Source: Peribacter sp964404805
GTDB lineage: Bacteria; Patescibacteriota; Gracilibacteria; Peribacterales; Peribacteraceae
DNA: 9,927 nucleotides
Reading direction: 5' to 3'
Assembly: GCA_964404805.1 (NCBI GenBank)
Contig: CAYOLJ010000042.1
Span: 1-9,927, forward strand
Both the position numbers and the translations under genes were made by a program. The notes under the pieces are model-generated. The model saw only the letters and a program-made list of their open reading frames with translations. It was not told the DNA's origin and did not search any database. Positions 5,905 to 9,927 of this stretch are shown piece after piece. How positions within the stretch are numbered: position 1 is the first letter of the stretch; each line of letters opens with the position of its first letter.

Positions 5905-6171
5905 TCATTGATGCGAAGTCTGATAGCGCCGGATCCACCATCGTTTCATCCACGGTAGCGAGAAGGTGGAGAGCAGATAGCCAAGAGCTGGCACGCCGGC
6001 GTTTAGCCAGAAGCGGTCATTTTCAATGAGCCACAGAAAGAGCAGGGCGATGCCGTAGGTAAGGGCGGTGATGAGCAGCCGCCTCGTCCAGCTCAGTTCC
6101 CATGCTTTGTCGGCCTCCACGCGCGCGTTGCGTTCTAGGATATCGAGGATTTTCTGATCGAGATTCTCCAT
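5905..6171 (-). CDS. Small two-helix membrane protein of unknown function
   Basis: An 88-aa protein when started at ATG 6171 (MENLDQKILDILERNARVEA). An amphipathic, charged N-terminal segment (about 1-26) precedes two hydrophobic helices (about 30-47 and 54-72), and the end is basic (KRWWIRRYQ). The pattern DxKxLDILERNA, then AWELSWTRR, resembles a conserved hypothetical family I recall from Patescibacteria, with no known function. An in-frame ATG at 6189 would add MVDFYA, but that ATG lies within an extended -10 on the same strand (TGGTAGACT, 6188-6180) that ends exactly 8 nt before ATG 6171. The downstream start therefore fits the leaderless pattern of this window. It is convergent with enolase and divergent from tRNA-Pro. 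Confidence 0.72.
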   Translation of the reverse strand: MENLDQKILDILERNARVEADKAWELSWTRRLLITALTYGIALLFLWLIENDRFWLNAGVPALGYLLSTFSLPWMKRWWIRRYQTSHQ

Positions 6172-6179
6172 CGCGTAAA

Positions 6180-6188
6180 AGTCTACCA
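6180..6188 (-). promoter_or_regulatory. Extended -10 promoter of the 88-aa gene
   Basis: The minus strand reads TGGTAGACT, an exact TGn-TAnnnT pattern, ending 8 nt before ATG 6171. It overlaps the alternative ATG at 6189 and argues against that start. Confidence 0.45.
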
Positions 6189-6197
6189 TGCTATAGT
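6189..6197 (+). promoter_or_regulatory. Extended -10 promoter facing tRNA-Pro
   Basis: TGCTATAGT is an extended -10 identical to the one driving the EamA pair. The predicted start (about 6203-6205) is only a few nt before the duplicated tRNA 5' end at 6207, as if the promoter originally served a tRNA beginning there. The intact tRNA lies 87 nt further on and no better promoter is evident in between. Confidence 0.5.
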
Positions 6198-6206
6198 GCC
6201 CGCCAT

Positions 6207-6219
6207 CGGGGCGTAGTTC
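6207..6219 (+). repeat. 13-nt direct repeat of the tRNA-Pro 5' end
   Basis: CGGGGCGTAGTTC is identical to the first 13 nt of tRNA-Pro (6294-6306). It ends where the palindromic repeat begins. A further 9-nt match, CAGTTGGCT (6249-6257), equals tRNA positions 6306-6314. With the roughly 30 nt in between removed, this would make a 21-nt copy of the tRNA 5' end. Confidence 0.75.
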
Positions 6220-6248
6220 CCACCTTCGCCAAGGCTTCGGTGGGCAGG
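6219..6248 (+). repeat. Short palindromic repeat (FAKASVG-type) interrupting the tRNA copy
   Basis: A 30-nt GC-rich element with a CCCACC (6219-6224) / GGTGGG (6239-6244) stem and the core CTTCGCCAAGGCTTCGG. One shadow frame reads PTFAKASVGRQ. I recall very similar shadow peptides scattered through Patescibacteria annotations, which suggests a dispersed REP/MITE-like repeat; this memory is unverified. It can also fold locally as CCTT-CGCC-AAGG. Confidence 0.55.
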
Positions 6249-6293
6249 CAGTTGGCTCCGTGTGTCACAGTTCTTTGGTTCAATCATCATCTT

Positions 6294-6370
6294 CGGGGCG
6301 TAGTTCAGTTGGCTAGAACGCTTGCATGGGGTGCAAGAGGTCGCAGGTTCGAGTCCTGTCGCCCCGACCA
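6294..6370 (+). tRNA. tRNA-Pro (anticodon GGG), CCA encoded
   Basis: A complete cloverleaf decoding CCC. The acceptor stem CGGGGCG (6294-6300) pairs with CGCCCCG (6360-6366), with discriminator A6367 and encoded CCA (6368-6370). The D stem is GTTC/GAAC (6303-6306, 6316-6319). The anticodon stem CTTGC/GCAAG (6321-6325, 6333-6337) carries loop ATGGGGT with anticodon GGG (6328-6330) and G37. The T arm is GCAGG/CCTGT with loop TTCGAGT. The C1-G72 pair, A73 and G37 after GGG are typical bacterial tRNA-Pro identity features. Confidence 0.96.
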
Positions 6371-6394
6371 CATACATTCCTTCTCAGTTGTCCT

Positions 6395-6432
6395 TCCTGA
6401 GTTCTTGTCAGGAGTGGAGCTTTGTGCTTCCA
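6395..6432 (+). repeat. Two adjacent hairpins after tRNA-Pro
   Basis: TCCTGA (6395-6400) pairs with TCAGGA (6408-6413) around a 7-nt loop. TGGAGC (6415-6420) then pairs with GCTTCCA (6426-6432) with one bulged base. Neither is followed by a T-run. They may mark the end of the tRNA transcript. The stretch to the next promoter (6433-6482) holds no supported gene. Confidence 0.35.
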
Positions 6433-6482
6433 TACGCCCCTTATGCCCATGCCAGGCTTAAAGGAACGGCGAAAGGGAGGAG

Positions 6483-6511
6483 TTGATAAAAACTATAAAT
6501 TGTGTTACAAT
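6483..6511 (+). promoter_or_regulatory. Strong promoter of the DHH phosphoesterase gene
   Basis: TTGATA (6483-6488) and TACAAT (6506-6511) are separated by exactly 17 nt, and TG at 6503-6504 adds an extended -10. The predicted start near 6518 leaves about 5 nt before the ATG at 6523, so the mRNA is nearly leaderless. This is the best promoter in the window. Confidence 0.8.
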
Positions 6512-6522
6512 ACTAAGTTAAC

Positions 6523-7914
6523 ATGAGTCTCTCCCCACAAGAGCTATCAGCGGCCACCAGAGCCATAGAGGAGCACCAGCGCATCCTCGTGGTCTGCCAC
6601 GCCAACGTGGATCCTGATGCCCTCTCGGGTGCTCTCTCGTGCTTCCAGCTGTTTCGGGCGCTTGGCAAGGATGTCACAGTCGTCTGCCCCGATTCGCCGC
6701 CGGAATCCCTACAGTTCCTTCCTGGGTTTGATCGCATAGAGGGTGAGCTGATGGATTCTCAGAATTTCATCATTACGATCAATCTGGAGGAGGGAGTGGA
6801 GGTCGATAAGTTGCGCTACACCGTGGAGGATCATCGCGTGAACATCATCGTTTCTCCCAGAAATGGACACATTCGACCGCAGCAGATTTCTCTCGGTGAA
6901 GGGGAGCAGCACTACGATCTCATTATCGTCGTGGATACGGCAGACCTGCCGCTCTTGGGATCTCTCTACTTGCAGCACGTGGATCTTTTCTCTTCAGTGC
7001 CCATGCTCAATATCGATCACCATATTTCCAATACGCGCTACGGGCAGCTCCAGCTCATCGACACGACGTCGGCCAGCGTCACCGAGGTGCTCTACCACTG
7101 GTTCATGCACGTGCCGGGTTGGCGCGAGAAGATCACGGGTGATCTGGCCACACTCCTTCTCACGGGGCTCATTACGGATACGCGCAGCTTTCAGAATCCC
7201 AACACCACACCGCGTTCGCTCGAGGTGGCTGCAGAGCTTCTGGATCTGGGAGCCCGGCAACAGGAGATCATCCAGAATATCTACAAGACCAAGCCCCTCA
7301 CGACGCTCAAGATCTGGGGACGCGCCTTAAATCGCATTCAGATCGATAACAAGGCCAAAATCGCCTGGTCGATTGTGAGTCGCGAGGATCTTTCTGAGAT
7401 GGGTGCGCAGAGTAAGGAGGTCTCGGGCATTCTCGATGAACTCATTTCCACCATTCCCGATGCCGACGTGCATGTCATCTTTGTAGAGATGGAAGATGGT
7501 GAGATCAAAGCAAGTCTGCGCTCCTCGCCGGCCATCGATGCGAATATGCTAGCGGCACAACTCTTTCGAGGTGGCGGACATCCCCGCGCGGCCGGGTTCC
7601 GCTTGCCTGCTGCTTCGAACTTCCAGATCGCCACGCTCGAGGCGGTGCAGAAGATTCGTGAGGGCATGACACGACAGCGTGAGCAGACGGAGCATCTTCC
7701 TACTGCAGAACGTGCACATGCGCCCGCTGCGCCATCCACTCCTCCTTCGAAGGAGAAACAATCTGCAGAACAACAGAAGCAAAAGACCCCTCCTACAGAA
7801 CAGCCGCGCACGGTGGGATCTTCCTTCGATATTGTGGAGGAATTGAGCGGAAAGAAGAAACCGAAGAAGTACACGACCGAGTCGTCAGAAGGAAAAGGAA
7901 ATCAGACGAAGTGA
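6523..7914 (+). CDS. DHH/DHHA1 phosphoesterase, NrnA-like (oligoribonuclease / pAp phosphatase type)
   Basis: A 463-aa cytosolic phosphoesterase. The DHH domain shows motif I HANVDPDAL (26-34), motif II VVDTAD (136-141), DHH (165-167) in NIDHHISNT, and motif IV GLITDT (215-220). The DHHA1 domain ends with the substrate-binding GGGHPRAAGF (350-359). NrnA-type enzymes remove nucleotides from very short RNAs and dephosphorylate pAp using metal ions held by these Asp/His residues, all of which are present. Usual NrnA length is about 310-330 aa. Here the region between motifs I and II is longer than in classical NrnA, and a hydrophilic tail (about 383-463) rich in Gln, Glu, Lys, Pro and Ser ends in a basic patch (GKKKPKKY). 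The start at ATG 6523 follows a strong promoter with no Shine-Dalgarno. infB follows 79 nt downstream; nrnA and infB often cluster in bacteria. Exact substrate specificity is not visible. Confidence 0.9.
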   Translation: MSLSPQELSAATRAIEEHQRILVVCHANVDPDALSGALSCFQLFRALGKDVTVVCPDSPPESLQFLPGFDRIEGELMDSQNFIITINLEEGVEVDKLRYTVEDHRVNIIVSPRNGHIRPQQISLGEGEQHYDLIIVVDTADLPLLGSLYLQHVDLFSSVPMLNIDHHISNTRYGQLQLIDTTSASVTEVLYHWFMHVPGWREKITGDLATLLLTGLITDTRSFQNPNTTPRSLEVAAELLDLGARQQEIIQNIYKTKPLTTLKIWGRALNRIQIDNKAKIAWSIVSREDLSEMGAQSKEVSGILDELISTIPDADVHVIFVEMEDGEIKASLRSSPAIDANMLAAQLFRGGGHPRAAGFRLPAASNFQIATLEAVQKIREGMTRQREQTEHLPTAERAHAPAAPSTPPSKEKQSAEQQKQKTPPTEQPRTVGSSFDIVEELSGKKKPKKYTTESSEGKGNQTK

Positions 7915-7925
7915 AGAGGGGGAGT

Positions 7926-7950
7926 TTTCTCTCGCTTTCTCTCGCTTTCT
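7926..7950 (+). repeat. 10-nt tandem repeat in the infB leader region
   Basis: CTCGCTTTCT occurs twice in tandem (7931-7940, 7941-7950), preceded by the half-unit TTTCT and followed by CGCGC. The whole stretch is nearly pure pyrimidine on the plus strand, upstream of infB. Confidence 0.6.
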
Positions 7951-7959
7951 CGCGCATCC

Positions 7960-7977
7960 CCGCTACACTGAAAGCGG
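7960..7977 (+). promoter_or_regulatory. Hairpin with embedded -10-like box ahead of infB
   Basis: CCGCT (7960-7964) pairs with AGCGG (7973-7977) and CTTTTCTC follows, which resembles a weak intrinsic terminator for the DHH gene. The same segment contains TACACT (7964-7969), a -10-like hexamer 24 nt before the infB ATG. Both readings are possible and neither is strong. Confidence 0.35.
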
Positions 7978-7993
7978 CTTTTCTCTACGCTCT

Positions 7994-9927
7994 ATGCGGC
8001 TTGTACAGGTTGCAAAAGCATTGGGTATGACCGGTCAACAACTGCGCCACGAGCTGGAGCAGGTGAACTTTGGGGTCAAGCCCACGGATCGTGAAGTCTC
8101 TGACACCCTCGCACAGGGCATCATTCGATTTCTTGCACGCAAGTACGGCAAAGATGTCGACATTGATGCGCTCATGGGCGTGTCTCCTTCCGATGAGGAC
8201 TTGTTCGAGAAGACGACCATGACGGCGGAAGCCCCGATGCCTTCTGCCGAAGCGCCTGCAGAAAAGGCTCCTAGTGAGCAGGATGAAGCGCCGTCCAAGG
8301 GTAGCGTGAATGTCCTTCGTAAACTCACACTCGACGACGTCTCGCGCGAAGCCATTGCCCGTGAGGCGCAGGCACTTGAGCACAGGCGTGCTCCCAAGCG
8401 TCGGTCTTTAGACAGGAGTCAGCGCGGAACAACGGAGAAGCGAGATATCTCCTCTGCCTTTCAGGAACAAATTAAAAAGAAGGATGGCACAGTGCAGCTT
8501 CCGTCACAGATTACCGTCAAGGAACTTGCCGAGAAGACTGGCATTCAGGTGCCGAAACTTATTCAGGCACTTATGAAGAACGGTGTGCTTGCGACGATTA
8601 CACAATCCATTGATTACGATACGGCTGCTGTGGTGTCAACGGAGCTCGGCGTGGCGGTTACAAAGCAGGAGGAGTCAGCCTCTGCCGAAGATCTCTTCAG
8701 CCGCAATCTGCAGGAGCTCCTCAAAGATGAACCTGAAAATATGATCAAGCGCCCTCCGGTGGTCGTGGTGATGGGGCATGTGGATCACGGCAAGACGTCG
8801 ATTCTCGATGTTATTCGCGAAACAGATGTAGTAGGAGGGGAGGCAGGAGGTATCACTCAGCATATTGGTGCGTATCAGGTGACACATGTTTCCGCAGGCT
8901 CTACCGAGGAGCACAAAATTACGTTCCTCGACACGCCCGGTCACGAGGCGTTCACAGCTATGCGTGCTCGCGGTGCACAGGTCACCGACATCGCAGTAAT
9001 CGTGGTAGCAGCTGACGAAGGAGTGAAGCCGACAACGATTGAAGCTATCGATCATGCAAAGGAGGCGGGTGTGCCCATTCTCGTCGCGCTCAACAAAATG
9101 GATAAGGAGGGAGCGAACGTAGAGCGTGTGATGGGTGAGATCGCTGCACAGGGGCTTCAACCTGAGGAGTGGGGTGGGGAGGTGCCATTTGTACAGTGCT
9201 CTGCCAAGACGAAGATGGGGATTTCGGATCTGCTCGATTCGATTGTCCTGCTCTCTGAGATTCACGCTTTTAAAGCGAACCCCAACCGCTCTGCCGTTGC
9301 GACGGTGATTGAGAGCCACCTGCATCCTTCATTGGGTCCGCTGGCTACGGTGATCATGAATGCAGGAACGCTCAAGCAAGGTGAATCCTTCGTCTGTGGT
9401 TGCACGTTGGGCAAGGTGCGCACGATGTCCGATGCCCATGGCCGCAGGTTCGAATCAGTCGGGCCTTCGGATGCGGTGCAGGTTGCCGGGTTCCACGAGG
9501 TGCCCGAAGTGGGCGATATTCTGCAGGTTGTCGCTTCTGAAAAGCTTGCACGTGATTTGCTCTCTGCTGTGGAGGAACGTCGTCATCTCAAACAGACCCA
9601 GCGCTTCGTCGATCTCGTCAGCCGACTTTCTGAGGGCAAGCTGACACACCTCAAAATCGTGCTCAAGGCTGACATGCAGGGCTCACTCGAGGCGCTCAAA
9701 GAATCGCTCGCCAAACTCACGACCGAGAAGGTGACGGTGAAGCTCATTCACGCGTCGGTTGGCGCGGTGACGGATAGTGACATTTCCATGGCCGCAGCCA
9801 GTGAAGGAATTGTGGTGGCTTTCCACACGCCGGTGCCGAACAGTACCCGGATCATTGCCGATCGCGAAGGTGTGAATGTGCGTGAATACGATGTGATCTA
9901 CGCTCTCCTCGACGACATGGAAGGGCT
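7994..9927 (+). CDS. infB: Translation initiation factor IF-2 (3' end cut by window)
   Basis: 644 codons are present and the frame runs off the window, so part of the C-terminal fMet-tRNA-binding region is missing. IF-2 is the GTPase that brings fMet-tRNA to the 30S subunit and promotes subunit joining. An IF2_N-type helical module lies at residues 1-50 (MRLVQVAKALGMTGQQL). A charged, Ala/Glu/Pro-rich linker (about 60-150) follows, then a second IF2_N module (about 170-220, ITVKELAEKTGIQVPKLIQA). The G domain has G1 GHVDHGKT (261-268), GGITQHIGAY as switch I, G3 DTPGHEAF (313-320), G4 NKMD (367-370) and G5 SAK (403-405). Domain II and the start of domain III (LKADMQGSLEAL) complete the visible part. 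The linker is short compared with E. coli IF-2. Start: ATG 7994, directly before the IF2_N module, no Shine-Dalgarno. It is probably co-expressed with the DHH gene. Confidence 0.97.
   Translation, partial: MRLVQVAKALGMTGQQLRHELEQVNFGVKPTDREVSDTLAQGIIRFLARKYGKDVDIDALMGVSPSDEDLFEKTTMTAEAPMPSAEAPAEKAPSEQDEAPSKGSVNVLRKLTLDDVSREAIAREAQALEHRRAPKRRSLDRSQRGTTEKRDISSAFQEQIKKKDGTVQLPSQITVKELAEKTGIQVPKLIQALMKNGVLATITQSIDYDTAAVVSTELGVAVTKQEESASAEDLFSRNLQELLKDEPENMIKRPPVVVVMGHVDHGKTSILDVIRETDVVGGEAGGITQHIGAYQVTHVSAGSTEEHKITFLDTPGHEAFTAMRARGAQVTDIAVIVVAADEGVKPTTIEAIDHAKEAGVPILVALNKMDKEGANVERVMGEIAAQGLQPEEWGGEVPFVQCSAKTKMGISDLLDSIVLLSEIHAFKANPNRSAVATVIESHLHPSLGPLATVIMNAGTLKQGESFVCGCTLGKVRTMSDAHGRRFESVGPSDAVQVAGFHEVPEVGDILQVVASEKLARDLLSAVEERRHLKQTQRFVDLVSRLSEGKLTHLKIVLKADMQGSLEALKESLAKLTTEKVTVKLIHASVGAVTDSDISMAAASEGIVVAFHTPVPNSTRIIADREGVNVREYDVIYALLDDMEG

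Noticed and set aside
6172..6189. Upstream ATG (MVDFYA) as start of the 88-aa gene
   Set aside because: The ATG overlaps an extended -10 on the same strand, and the family-like sequence begins at MENLDQ; still possible.
6277..6285. GGTTCAATC as T arm of a decayed second tRNA
   Set aside because: Nine bases with wrong spacing for a cloverleaf and no acceptor 3' half; mentioned only as weak support in the tRNA finding.
6183..6377. Minus-strand open frame reading GATGLEPATSCTPCKRSSQLNY
   Set aside because: This is the antisense translation of the tRNA gene, a well-known kind of false protein call near tRNAs.
6102..6461. Plus-strand open frame of 119 codons across the tRNA region
   Set aside because: It runs through the palindromic repeat and the whole tRNA-Pro gene and overlaps the minus-strand 88-aa gene; it is a shadow frame.
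6443..6526. 27-codon frame MPMPGLKERRKGG overlapping the DHH start with an ATGA
   Set aside because: The -35 and -10 of the strong DHH promoter lie inside it, so it would not be on that transcript; the overlap is probably chance.
8675..9325. 216-codon minus-strand frame inside infB
   Set aside because: It is antisense to the conserved IF-2 G domain and has no recognisable domain.
1..9927. CRISPR arrays, transposase or integrase genes, toxin-antitoxin pairs, phage genes
   Set aside because: No regularly spaced repeats and no matching protein motifs were seen on either strand.

Overview
The window looks like a chromosomal segment from a Candidate Phyla Radiation (Patescibacteria) bacterium, most plausibly a Peregrinibacteria/Peribacteria-type lineage. 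The reasons are moderately high GC, short intergenic gaps, several small conserved-looking membrane proteins of the kind common in that radiation, a short palindromic repeat whose shadow translation reads FAKASVG, and core genes (enolase, tRNA-Pro, a DHH phosphoesterase, IF-2) without typical Shine-Dalgarno sites. TGA acts as a normal stop (end of the 117-aa gene, enolase and the DHH gene), so the code is standard and not the UGA-glycine code of Gracilibacteria. The lineage call is inference.

Layout. Positions 1-1620 hold two tandem EamA-family (drug/metabolite transporter) genes on the minus strand, clearly duplicates of each other; the downstream copy is cut by the window edge. A divergent promoter region (about 1621-1657) separates them from a plus-strand run of membrane genes: an Lgt-like protein (1658-2581), a two-helix PLDc_N-like protein (2595-2948), a three-helix hypothetical protein (2963-3376) and a six-helix protein with an LPSSG + helix + RRRR tail (3498-4358). 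Enolase (GTG start at 4404, to 5669) closes this run. A convergent intergenic region (5670-5904) with strong inverted repeats and a G-quadruplex-type motif separates it from a small minus-strand two-helix protein (5905-6171). Next come an unusual duplicated tRNA 5' end carrying a palindromic repeat (6207-6257), an intact tRNA-Pro(GGG) (6294-6370), a DHH/DHHA1 phosphoesterase (6523-7914) behind a near-consensus promoter, and infB (translation initiation factor IF-2, from 7994, cut by the window end).

How it fits together. The right half is housekeeping: tRNA, RNA/nucleotide turnover and translation initiation. The left half is envelope-related. The Lgt-like protein has lost nearly all residues known to be needed for diacylglyceryl transfer in E. 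coli Lgt, and two genes later lies a protein that looks built for C-terminal cell-surface anchoring. Almost every start codon sits 6-12 nt after a -10-like hexamer and lacks a Shine-Dalgarno, which suggests leaderless or nearly leaderless mRNAs. No CRISPR array, complete insertion sequence, integrase or toxin-antitoxin pair was seen.
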